Assembly (NCBI GenBank): GCA_003151535.1
Contig: PLXT01000034.1
Span: 7,591 to 14,782, forward strand
Length of the DNA: 7,192 bases
Origin: Methanobacterium sp.
GTDB taxonomy: Archaea > Methanobacteriota > Methanobacteria > Methanobacteriales > Methanobacteriaceae
Direction of reading: 5' to 3'
Below are positions 1-6,660 of the stretch, piece after piece. The stretch's first letter is position 1, and the number at the start of each line of letters is the position of its first letter. Position numbers and translations under genes: made by a program. Under the pieces are notes generated by a model that worked only from the letters and a program-made list of their open reading frames with translations, searched no databases and was not told where the DNA came from.

Positions 1-99
1 ATAAATTACGTTCTTAACTATAACTATCTTATAAAATTTAATTCGATTAACTAATTAATATAAAAATTTTCATTTAATTTCTTAAATATTTATGTTTTA

Positions 100-1020
100 T
101 CAATTTTTTATCCTAGATTTTCCTAAGAGATATACAATGATGCCCAGAAATGTTCCATACCATAGCGTTGAGAAACGAATTATAATTGCAGCTCCAACGG
201 ATATTGTAGCTGTGAGTCCAAAAAACTGGAGCAATCCTGATAATGTTGCTTCAGCCACACCAAGACCACCTGGTATCAAACTCAATGCTCCTGCAAGGGA
301 TGCGAAACTGAAGGTGAAAGTTGAAACTATAATTCCAATATGATCACCGAAACCAATTATTGTCAGGTAAAGACCCATACACTCCATGAACCATGCCATT
401 AAACCTAGACCAGTTGTTATAATTAGTTTTTTGGGAGTCAATGTCTCTTTAAATGTGATATGCATACTTTTTACATCTTTTGAGTATTTTCCTGCTCTTT
501 TCTCAAGTATGCTTATTAACAGATTTGAAACTGTTTCTGTTCTGACTGCTATGAGGAATCCACCAAAGAGGATAAGAATGGTTATGATAACAAAGGCTCC
601 CTGTTTGTAGTAAAGTATACCTAGAAGTGAAAAAATTACTAAAGCTAGCATATCAGTTAATCGATCACTTATAACCACTGGAACAGTCTTGCTCAAACTA
701 TCTCCATTTATATCTTTTATAAGCCACCCTTTCCATACCTCTCCTGCTTTTGCTGGAGTTATTGTCATTGAAAGTCCGCTTAAGTATATGAAAAGGTTGT
801 CCTTGAGATTTAGGTTTACACCAACACTTTTTAGGAAAAAATTCCATCGTACAAATCTGATGAGATAACTTAAGGTCGTTAAACTCAAAAGTATGATTAC
901 ATACTTCCAATCAAAGCTTTCAAGGGCTAATACGAGATTACCAAAATCTGCATAAACTCCAAGAATAACGTATACTACTATCGCAAAGATCAATACGAGC
1001 CAGATCTTGTTTATCTCCAT
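100..1020 (-). CDS. Flippase-like integral membrane protein (UPF0104 / LPG-synthase TM-region family)
   Basis: The 306-residue protein is almost entirely hydrophobic, with about eight membrane segments (roughly residues 6-24, 40-60, 113-137, 141-158, 198-222, 228-250, 258-282 and 284-301). Family hallmarks are visible: TPAKAGEVWKGW at 88-99, DRLTDML at 119-125 and the glycine-rich PGGLGVAEAT at 250-259. The family (PF03706, 'flippase-like domain') includes the membrane half of bacterial MprF, which flips lysyl-phosphatidylglycerol, and the membrane part of haloarchaeal AglD. About 300-340 residues is normal for stand-alone members. There is no soluble catalytic domain, so it is more likely a lipid or lipid-sugar translocator or accessory than a transferase. 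The start is well fixed: AAAGGTG lies 8 bases before the ATG. The first 10 bases overlap the end of the PHP gene, implying translational coupling. It is the last gene of the cluster, followed by A+T-rich sequence with a short T run (about 62-66) but no hairpin. The actual substrate is unknown. Confidence 0.88.
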   Translation of the reverse strand: MEINKIWLVLIFAIVVYVILGVYADFGNLVLALESFDWKYVIILLSLTTLSYLIRFVRWNFFLKSVGVNLNLKDNLFIYLSGLSMTITPAKAGEVWKGWLIKDINGDSLSKTVPVVISDRLTDMLALVIFSLLGILYYKQGAFVIITILILFGGFLIAVRTETVSNLLISILEKRAGKYSKDVKSMHITFKETLTPKKLIITTGLGLMAWFMECMGLYLTIIGFGDHIGIIVSTFTFSFASLAGALSLIPGGLGVAEATLSGLLQFFGLTATISVGAAIIIRFSTLWYGTFLGIIVYLLGKSRIKN

Positions 1021-1637
1021 ACTTTCAGCACCTTTGTTAGTCCTAAGTTGATAACTGAGGATCTTTCACCAAAAATAGTGAAATCCTCCTTTTTTAAAGC
1101 AATATTCAAATCATTATAACTAATATTCACACCCGCATTACCAATTTCATTGGCAAAATGAGCATCACTACCGGCTAAACCTTTTATATGATGTTTAGCT
1201 GCATATTTATTGGCTTTATCATTATATTTGCTCCTAAAACATCGGGAATTGAAGGTTTCAATATAATCTATCAGTTTTTTATCATTGTTTCCAGGGAATA
1301 GCCCATTTCCACGGAGTTCATCAAATGGGTGTGGTAGCACCACAACACCACCTTGCTCTTTAATCCCATCAATAACTTCTAAAAAATTCCTTGAAATTAT
1401 TTCTTCAGATAAAAAGAGGCCTATTACCTCTCCACGTTCAGTACTAATTTCTGATCCAATCACTACTTCAAAACTTTCATTTGCAAATTTTTTAGCTTTT
1501 AACCCCCCTCTTATGGTGTTATGATCTGTTACGGCTATTCCAGATAATCCTTTTTTTATAGCAGTTTTCACAAGGGTTTCAGGATCTATCCATCCGTCTG
1601 AAGAATATTTTGAATGAGTATGGAGATCGTATTTCAT
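1011..1637 (-). CDS. PHP-domain metal-dependent phosphoesterase
   Basis: The protein has 208 residues and all PHP-domain metal-site motifs in order: DLHTHSKYSSDG at 4-15 (H6, H8, D14), TDHNT at 37-41 (D38, H39), GSEIST at 61-66 (E63), LPHPFDELRG at 101-110 (H103), an ETFN element at 127-130, and GSDAH at 156-160 (D158, H160). It should therefore be a catalytically competent cytosolic phosphoesterase with a di- or trinuclear metal centre. Known small PHP proteins act on phosphate monoesters (histidinol phosphate, 3',5'-bisnucleotides) or on nucleic-acid ends, so the substrate cannot be read from sequence. The ATG is fixed because the first metal motif starts at residue 4. The ribosome-binding site is weak (AAAGTG, about 5 bases before the start). 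The gene lies 76 bases downstream of the UbiA gene and overlaps the flippase-like gene by 10 bases, so it is probably co-transcribed with both. A role in dephosphorylating the UbiA product is possible but is inference from context. Confidence 0.9.
   Translation of the reverse strand: MKYDLHTHSKYSSDGWIDPETLVKTAIKKGLSGIAVTDHNTIRGGLKAKKFANESFEVVIGSEISTERGEVIGLFLSEEIISRNFLEVIDGIKEQGGVVVLPHPFDELRGNGLFPGNNDKKLIDYIETFNSRCFRSKYNDKANKYAAKHHIKGLAGSDAHFANEIGNAGVNISYNDLNIALKKEDFTIFGERSSVINLGLTKVLKVWR
1029..1035 (-). promoter_or_regulatory. Ribosome-binding site of the flippase-like gene
   Basis: On the minus strand this reads AAAGGTG, a good match to the methanogen anti-Shine-Dalgarno complement, 8 bases before the ATG. 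It lies inside the coding sequence of the upstream PHP gene. Translation of the two genes is therefore probably coupled. Confidence 0.6.
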
Positions 1638-1713
1638 AAAAACACTTTATAATATTATTATTTAGATTATGAATAATAGATTTATTAATATTATATTCAA
1701 ACTGAATTTTAAC

Positions 1714-2568
1714 CTAATTTATGAAGTATAATATTCCAATAACTAGCACTATCCATATAATTATGCTAAATATCATTCCTTTGTCTTTGAATAACATCTC
1801 GGGTTCGCCACCCATATCTTTACTTTGAATTAAAAACATGTATCTAAAAATTCCATAAAATGCCAGAGGAATAGTTATCATCATGTAAATATTTTGTGTA
1901 AAAAAAGTATAGAGTGAGTAAGACATTATAAGAACTGCTGTAGTAATGGTTGTCATTTGATTTAGCATATCGTCAGAATAACCATCCAAAATTTTACGAT
2001 GGGTTCCTGCTTTGTCTTTGAGTAATATAATTTCGTGCTTTCTTTTACCAATAGCTAAGAATAAGGCTAATAAGAATGTGCATATTATTAACCAAGGTGA
2101 TACTAAAACAGCTATGGCTAAACTGCCTGCCACCGCTCTCAGTACAAATCCAACAGAAATCACTAAAATATCAACAATGATTACATTCTTCAAATAGATG
2201 GAATAGAGCAGTAATAACATAAAAAAGACAAGTGATATCAGGAAGAGTGACTTATTCACTGCGTAAGTCATAGAGAATGCTACTATGGTAAATATGATTG
2301 AAAATAACAGTGCGTGAGATGATTTCAACCTTCCCGATGCTAACGGACGTTTACATTTTTTAGGGTGATTAATATCCTTTTCAATATCTAAATAATCGTT
2401 TATAATATAGATGCTACCCGAAAGTAAGCAAAACGCTACAAATGCTAAAATAACGTTTATCCATAAGTTAAAATTTAAAAGATTTAATGAAAATACAATT
2501 CCAATAAATATAACTAAATTTTTGTACCACTGCTTTGGACGCATCGAAATTAATATATCTCTTAACAT
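1714..2568 (-). CDS. UbiA-family prenyltransferase, polyprenyl-phosphate phosphoribosyltransferase (DPPR synthase) type
   Basis: This is a 284-residue membrane protein with about eight to nine helices. The first Asp-rich motif is NDYLDIEKD at 57-65, followed by HPKKCKRPLASG (68-79). That HP-K-RP-ASG pattern is typical of the decaprenyl-phosphate phosphoribosyltransferase branch (mycobacterial Rv3806c), in contrast to UbiA proper. Other branch-like features are RPKQWYKN at 10-17, LKNVIIVDILVISVGFVLRA at 126-145, GKRKHE at 174-179 and the second active-site segment YSDDMLNQM at 197-205. The expected reaction is transfer of 5-phosphoribose from PRPP to a polyprenyl phosphate at the cytosolic face, giving a lipid-linked pentose donor. 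Length is close to Rv3806c (about 300). The start has AGGT 6 bases upstream. It is first in the minus-strand cluster and is divergent from the GT39 genes. The exact acceptor and whether ribose is the final sugar are not shown. Alternatives are other archaeal UbiA enzymes, such as lipid prenyltransferases, which I consider less likely given the motifs. Confidence 0.88.
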   Translation of the reverse strand: MLRDILISMRPKQWYKNLVIFIGIVFSLNLLNFNLWINVILAFVAFCLLSGSIYIINDYLDIEKDINHPKKCKRPLASGRLKSSHALLFSIIFTIVAFSMTYAVNKSLFLISLVFFMLLLLYSIYLKNVIIVDILVISVGFVLRAVAGSLAIAVLVSPWLIICTFLLALFLAIGKRKHEIILLKDKAGTHRKILDGYSDDMLNQMTTITTAVLIMSYSLYTFFTQNIYMMITIPLAFYGIFRYMFLIQSKDMGGEPEMLFKDKGMIFSIIIWIVLVIGILYFIN

Positions 2569-2679
2569 TTCATTACCTAACTCATATGTTTTTGCTCTAT
2601 CAATACAATTTAATTAGTTTTCAGAAGTTATCATTGAGTAAGTATTGAATTATGATAAATTATTGTTAGATGATAAGTT

Positions 2680-2688
2680 CTTATAAAG
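2680..2688 (-). promoter_or_regulatory. Candidate archaeal TATA box for the UbiA-PHP-flippase cluster
   Basis: The minus strand reads CTTTATAAG, preceded by an A-rich CCAAAA stretch that could act as a BRE. Transcription would begin about 25 bases downstream (near 2655), leaving a leader of roughly 85 bases before the UbiA-type gene. TATA-like strings are common in this A+T-rich DNA, so this is the best candidate, not a proven promoter. Confidence 0.4.
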
Positions 2689-2738
2689 TTTTGGTCTTAA
2701 ATAATTCATAAATATTAATAGGGAACATTTATAACAAC

Positions 2739-2781
2739 TTTAAACCATTAATTGAATGAACACTGTTATAATTGGTTTAAA
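2739..2781. repeat. Inverted repeat, 9-bp arms, in the divergent control region
   Basis: TTTAAACCA at 2739-2747 is matched exactly by its reverse complement TGGTTTAAA at 2773-2781, with 25 bases between. The arms contain C/G positions, so this is less trivial than a pure A/T palindrome. It lies between the two candidate TATA boxes, upstream of both, where a regulator site would be expected. Whether it is an operator or chance is not decidable here. Confidence 0.4.
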
Positions 2782-2869
2782 TTCTAAATGTATAAAACAA
2801 AAAAAATCGAATAATTTTTAATATATTTAACATAAAATGTAAATAAGCATTAACAATGTTATTTGTTAT

Positions 2870-2881
2870 AAAATTTATAAG
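2870..2881 (+). promoter_or_regulatory. Candidate archaeal TATA box for the first GT39 gene
   Basis: The segment contains AAATTTATAAG, close to the archaeal TTTATA consensus. Initiation about 25 bases downstream would fall near 2900-2905, inside a 7-bp palindrome, and leave a leader of about 90 bases before the preferred start at 2996. Other TATA-like strings lie nearby, so confidence is limited. Confidence 0.35.
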
Positions 2882-2887
2882 AATTTG

Positions 2888-2952
2888 AGAATATGTATTA
2901 TATTCTAATAAAGAAAGTTTGAACTTTTAGTTAATCAAGATTTTTTAAAATC
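2888..2952 (+). repeat. Three successive palindromes in the leader of the first GT39 gene
   Basis: There are three perfect inverted repeats in a row: AGAATAT / ATATTCT (2888-2894 and 2900-2906, 5-base spacer), AAAGTT-TG-AACTTT (2914-2927) and GATTTT-TT-AAAATC (2939-2952). Their centres are about 24-25 bases apart. They lie at or just after the predicted transcription start, so they could be regulator half-site pairs or RNA hairpins. In such A+T-rich DNA, chance remains a real explanation. Confidence 0.35.
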
Positions 2953-2982
2953 AATCACAAATTAATAATAGATCTTACTAAT

Positions 2983-2995
2983 GAGGGGCGGATGT
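2983..2995 (+). promoter_or_regulatory. Ribosome-binding region that decides the start of the first GT39 gene
   Basis: The G-rich stretch GAGGGGCGGATGT lies directly before the ATG at 2996 and is the only purine-rich, SD-like element here. The in-frame ATG at 2981 lies upstream of it and has no such signal. The decayed duplicate at 4513 onward also keeps a GGGG element just before its ATG. Confidence 0.5.
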
Positions 2996-4498
2996 ATGCA
3001 TTTGAATAATTTTAAGAAATTTTTTATTCAGAATAAGGAAATAATATTATTATTATCATTTTTTATAATATTATATTCCTTTCATTTAGACAAATTTCCG
3101 AATGTATGGGGTGACGAGGCTTGGTTTAGTAATCCTGCTTATACTTTAGCTACTGTAGGTATACTGGGGACTACTATGAAAGCTGGTGGTATTGCTACTT
3201 ACACTTACTGGCAACCACCTGTGTATTTATTATTATTAGCAGGTTCTTTTAAACTTTTTGGATTTGGGTTGATACAGGCTCGAATGGTCAGTGTTGCATT
3301 GGGATTTTTAACAGTTTTATTCACTTATCTACTAGGTAAAAGATTATATAACAAGAGAATTGGGTTGTTGGCTTCAATAATATTAATTGCGAATCCCTTA
3401 TTTTTTTATGCAAGTAGACAAGTAAGAATGGATATAGCTGTGGCCTGTTTCACATTAATCGCAGTGTACTTCATATTAATCGCACTTACAGAGTCTAAAC
3501 CGCTTTTTTATTTTATTTCCAGTTTCTTTGCGATGTTGGCATTGTTATCACATCCCAATGGTTTAATGGGGATTATAGCAATAATATTGATAATTTTAGT
3601 TTATAAAGTAGATCTTAAAGATTTAAAACTGAATTTGAAACTTAAAGAAATTATATTTATGATTTCTGGAATAATATTACCTTTGGTGCCTTATTTGTAC
3701 TATATATCTCTTGATTTCCCTGAATTTAAAAATCAATTTATGTCTAATATAGGTGGTTCCCCTTCAAATATTTTAATTAATTTGATTACAGAACCGACTC
3801 GATATTTAACTCTTTTAGCATTTTTATATACTATTAATTATCCAATTTCATTTGATGTCATGGTAATTGCCGGCATTATACTAACTATGTCAGGTCTGTA
3901 TTATATTCTAAAAGAAAGAGGTTTCCAAGAAAAGTTTTTAATGATCATTTTGCTTACTCATATAATTCTTCTCGCAATGATAGTTGTGATAAAATTGAAT
4001 TATTGGTATCTTGCAATGATATTGCCTTATTGGTCGATTTTGATTGTATTACCGTTTAAAAATAAGATCAAACTAAAAAAGTTAAGAACAACATTTTTGA
4101 AGATAACATTGGTTATGTTTATTATTATTAATTTATTTGGCATTTTCCTACTTATTGCCAATTCTACTCATTATAACTATCTTCAAATAGAGGATGAAGT
4201 TCAAAAATACATTCCTGAAGGAAGTGTAATAGTTGGAGATCCAACATATTGGATTGCTTTACACGATAATTATGTCTATTATGATCATACTGGTGCCAAT
4301 CTTACTTCCTTTAAAGAATGGAATGTAGAATATCTTTTATATGATGATCATTGGAATACCTCTGATCCTACAGATATAAATCAAATTGCAATAAAGAAAT
4401 TTATAGAACAAAATACAACATTAATCGGAGTAATCCCAAACCGTCAAGATCCTGGTATTGGATCTATGAAAGTTTATAAGGTAAATGAAAAGTCTTGA
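2996..4498 (+). CDS. GT-C membrane glycosyltransferase, GT39/PMT_2 (ArnT-like) family
   Basis: From the preferred start the protein has 500 residues. It has an N-terminal membrane anchor, then the first outer loop with WGDEAW (38-43), whose D40-E41 match the catalytic acid pair of GT39/ArnT/protein O-mannosyltransferases. Next come YWQPPVYLLLL (71-81), the conserved FKLFG (85-89) and a loop with ASRQVRMD (139-146) and SHPNG (185-189). About ten to twelve membrane helices are followed by a soluble C-terminal domain from about 390. Such enzymes take a sugar from a polyprenyl-phosphate carrier and transfer it on the outer face of the membrane; acceptor and sugar are unknown. An in-frame ATG at 2981 would add five residues (MRGGC). 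I prefer 2996 because it directly follows the G-rich ribosome-binding stretch. The gene is visibly richer in A+T than the minus-strand cluster. It is followed by a 181-base spacer holding a relic of its own 5' end, then a second GT39-like gene. Confidence 0.87.
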   Translation: MHLNNFKKFFIQNKEIILLLSFFIILYSFHLDKFPNVWGDEAWFSNPAYTLATVGILGTTMKAGGIATYTYWQPPVYLLLLAGSFKLFGFGLIQARMVSVALGFLTVLFTYLLGKRLYNKRIGLLASIILIANPLFFYASRQVRMDIAVACFTLIAVYFILIALTESKPLFYFISSFFAMLALLSHPNGLMGIIAIILIILVYKVDLKDLKLNLKLKEIIFMISGIILPLVPYLYYISLDFPEFKNQFMSNIGGSPSNILINLITEPTRYLTLLAFLYTINYPISFDVMVIAGIILTMSGLYYILKERGFQEKFLMIILLTHIILLAMIVVIKLNYWYLAMILPYWSILIVLPFKNKIKLKKLRTTFLKITLVMFIIINLFGIFLLIANSTHYNYLQIEDEVQKYIPEGSVIVGDPTYWIALHDNYVYYDHTGANLTSFKEWNVEYLLYDDHWNTSDPTDINQIAIKKFIEQNTTLIGVIPNRQDPGIGSMKVYKVNEKS

Positions 4499-4512
4499 TA
4501 GACACTTCTATG

Positions 4513-4570
4513 ATCTGGGGATAGTTATGGATTATAAGAAAATTTTTTATTCAGAATAATGAATAATATG
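4513..4570 (+). pseudogene. Relic copy of the 5' end of a GT39 gene
   Basis: This stretch repeats the ribosome-binding region and first codons of the upstream glycosyltransferase. Both copies contain GATCT, a GGGG element, an ATG (here 4527) and an AAG-rich stretch. They then share an exact 20-base match (4540-4559 versus 3017-3036) and a similar GAA-TAATAT tail. The same peptide, KFFIQN, can be read in both, but here one extra A in the A run (4539-4542) breaks the frame from the ATG, and a stop follows at once. After about 4570 I cannot follow the similarity. The simplest reading is the remains of a third, tandem-duplicated glycosyltransferase gene that was mostly deleted. A short local duplication is the alternative. 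Confidence 0.6.
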
Positions 4571-4679
4571 ACATAAACTTAATAGCATATCATGTTAACC
4601 CAATATATCCAATTATACTATTTATTATCCGAATTTTTAGGTATATTAATTGGTTTTAATTACTTAGCAAGCACTAGGT

Positions 4680-6317
4680 ATGTATGGAATAAACCAGACA
4701 AGAAAAACAAAACTGATCAATTTGGAAGTGCATATAATTAAATGGAAGTTAGGGGGCAATAAAGAAGGAATAGTTATCATCTTCATTTTTGCAGCATCCC
4801 TATTTTATTTATTCTCTAGAATATGGTTTGGATTAAATGTTTACGACGAAGGAATAAGTTTATATGGTGCCGTACGTGTTATGGAAGGATATATTCCATA
4901 CAGAGATTTTTATTATCTGTACCCTCCAGGAAACCTTTACTTATTAGCATTACTATTCAAAGGCTTTGGCCCTTCAATATTAGTTTCAAGAATTTTCAAT
5001 ACAATTATCTTATTTTTTATTTTGATCTGTTGTTATTTTATTACTCAAAAAATAGTTTTGGATAAAATTAGCCTGTTGATCTCTTTTTTTCTGATCACAC
5101 TTTGGTTAGGTATGGACGGTTCGTTTAATGTTCTTGCATTACCCATACTATGCATTTTATTTTCAAGTATTTTTATTTTCAAGTATTTTGAAAATAGGAG
5201 TAGACAAAATCTTATTATTGCAGGTATCTTAACGGGTATAACTGTATATTTTAGATGGGACTTCTTTTTGTACCTATTTTTGAGTATAAGTTTGACATTA
5301 CTAATATTTAACTATATTTACTATTCTGATTTAGGTTATAATAGATTATTAAGCCTGATAAAAGCCGAAAAAAAGCTGATAATATTTTGGGTTTTTAGTA
5401 TATTAACAATCGTGCCTTTAGTAATTCTCCTGTTATATTACGTCCCAATTAACGAATTAATCTCCCAGTTCATAATATATCCAATACAAATTTATCCATT
5501 GTATAGCCCCTTTCCTTGGAGTTACCAATATTATGATTTGATACCAATATTCATTTATCTCTGCATATCCTTGTGGATATTTTACAATCTAAGTAAAAGA
5601 AATTTTGGCTCCAAGAAAGATTGGAAAGTTATTTTTCTTCTATTTTTAGGGTTAAGTTTAACCTTTTATACGAAAGTACGACCTGATTCGGGTCATTTTT
5701 TTCCAGCAATGATCACAGCTTTAATCTTATTTGCTTTTTTTTGCTCGGAAATAATAAAAATTAACTATTTAATTCAACCACAAATTGTTATTAGACACCC
5801 GATAAGTACTATTTTGAAATTTTTAGTTCTTTTTCTAATCATAGGATCATTTATATTATATTCTACACCCGTATTAACTAATAAAATTAATAATGTGACG
5901 CCATTAAATTTAGAAAGAGGTAATGGAATTTATGTTTCTCAACAAGAGGATTTTATTGATGGTGTTAAATATATTCAACTAACAGTTCCTCCAAATGACA
6001 AGATATTTGTTGGAAATACTAATACGGATAACACAGATGTCAATAATGTTATGTTTTATTTTCTTGCTGGAAGGGATAGTGGTGTATTCTATTATGATCT
6101 GGAGCCTGGAGTTATTACAACCCTCCCTGTGCAGTTAGAAATGATTAAGGAACTTCAAAAGAATAATGTAAATTATATAATTTTATGGAGTGGAGGTGAA
6201 AATATTAACGCACAGAGCAACGGAATAATGGTTTTAGATAATTATATCCAAAGTCATTATATGCTTTCAAAAACATTTGGAAATTATACTATTTACACTA
6301 TAAAAAATTTCAGTTAA
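4680..6317 (+). CDS. GT-C membrane glycosyltransferase, GT39/PMT_2-like, second copy type
   Basis: The protein has 545 residues. An N-terminal helix (about 30-50) is followed by the outer-loop motif NVYDEG (53-58; D56-E57 as the likely catalytic acids), GAVRVMEGYIPYRDF (63-77), YPPGNLYLLAL (81-91), FRWDFF (191-196) and the family-typical RPDSGHFFPA (334-343) late in the membrane part. About ten to twelve helices end near residue 400. The remaining 145 residues form a soluble domain with YFLAGRDSGVFYYDLEPG (460-477). This is the layout of archaeal and bacterial GT39/ArnT-like enzymes using polyprenyl-phosphate sugars on the outer face. It is only distantly related to the upstream GT39 protein, so the two probably have different specificities and do not form a recent duplicate pair. 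The start is less certain: AGGT abuts the ATG at 4680, too close for a normal ribosome-binding site, and no other in-frame ATG occurs until residue 68. A GTG at residue 17 is a possible alternative. Co-transcription with the upstream gene is plausible despite the 181-base gap. Confidence 0.86.
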   Translation: MYGINQTRKTKLINLEVHIIKWKLGGNKEGIVIIFIFAASLFYLFSRIWFGLNVYDEGISLYGAVRVMEGYIPYRDFYYLYPPGNLYLLALLFKGFGPSILVSRIFNTIILFFILICCYFITQKIVLDKISLLISFFLITLWLGMDGSFNVLALPILCILFSSIFIFKYFENRSRQNLIIAGILTGITVYFRWDFFLYLFLSISLTLLIFNYIYYSDLGYNRLLSLIKAEKKLIIFWVFSILTIVPLVILLLYYVPINELISQFIIYPIQIYPLYSPFPWSYQYYDLIPIFIYLCISLWIFYNLSKRNFGSKKDWKVIFLLFLGLSLTFYTKVRPDSGHFFPAMITALILFAFFCSEIIKINYLIQPQIVIRHPISTILKFLVLFLIIGSFILYSTPVLTNKINNVTPLNLERGNGIYVSQQEDFIDGVKYIQLTVPPNDKIFVGNTNTDNTDVNNVMFYFLAGRDSGVFYYDLEPGVITTLPVQLEMIKELQKNNVNYIILWSGGENINAQSNGIMVLDNYIQSHYMLSKTFGNYTIYTIKNFS

Positions 6318-6363
6318 TTTTGTAAAATAATTAAATTAGATAGTTGAGAATAGGGTTTATTTT

Positions 6364-6660
6364 ATGAAAAAGATTTTAGTTTAGTGGTGCAGGAGGTTTT
6401 ATTGGTAGTCATCTTGCAAAACAGCTTTATGAGGTTAGGGTAGTAGATATTAAATAGGATGACTATATTTCTGAACCATATATTCTGAGAAGTTTACAAT
6501 GGATTTGAGGATTGCTGAAAATTGTATTAATGCTACAAAAGGTATGGATCACGTTTTCCATCTTGCTAATATGGATGGTATTGGCCCCTATCATAGTATT
6601 ATTAAAAATGGTTATACTCATTCTAAAAAAGCATGGGTATATAATGGAACTGATGTATAA
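6364..6660 (+). pseudogene. Decayed NAD-dependent sugar-nucleotide epimerase/dehydratase (SDR family), 5' part
   Basis: Reading across frames reconstructs the start of an extended SDR epimerase. MKKILV (6364-6381) is followed, after one extra T, by SGAGGFIGSHLAKQLYE (from 6383), which contains the NAD-binding GxxGxxG. VRVVDIK follows with some residues apparently lost before it, then an in-frame TAG where relatives carry a Trp codon, then DDYISEPY. After another frame change come TMDLRIAENCINATKGMDHVFHLA and NMDGIG (6496 onward). The pattern DLR...GMDHVFHLAANMGGIG is that of GDP-mannose 3,5-epimerase-like proteins. After GIG the match fades and a stop follows at 6658. Intact members have about 310-340 residues; here only about 90 codons remain. 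At least two frameshifts, one nonsense codon and small deletions make it clearly non-functional. It probably once supplied a nucleotide sugar to this glycosylation locus. Confidence 0.8.

Larger units (their letters stand above)
2569..2995. other. Divergent intergenic control region
   Basis: About 425 bases of very A+T-rich DNA separate the minus-strand UbiA cluster from the plus-strand glycosyltransferase. I see no credible gene on either strand. The region holds a candidate TATA box for each direction (about 2680-2688 and 2870-2881), giving similar predicted leaders of about 80-95 bases, and several palindromes described separately. Confidence 0.6.

Noticed and set aside
60..99. Terminator after the flippase-like gene
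   Set aside because: There is a short T run on the minus strand but no stem or long U tract; such runs are common in this A+T-rich DNA, so I did not call it.
92..610. Two plus-strand open frames opposite the flippase-like gene (92-343 and 386-610)
   Set aside because: They are antisense to a gene with clear family motifs and have no recognisable features or ribosome-binding sites.
4823..5065. Open frame of 80 codons on the plus strand
   Set aside because: It is out of frame inside the second glycosyltransferase gene, which has strong motifs in its own frame over the same bases.
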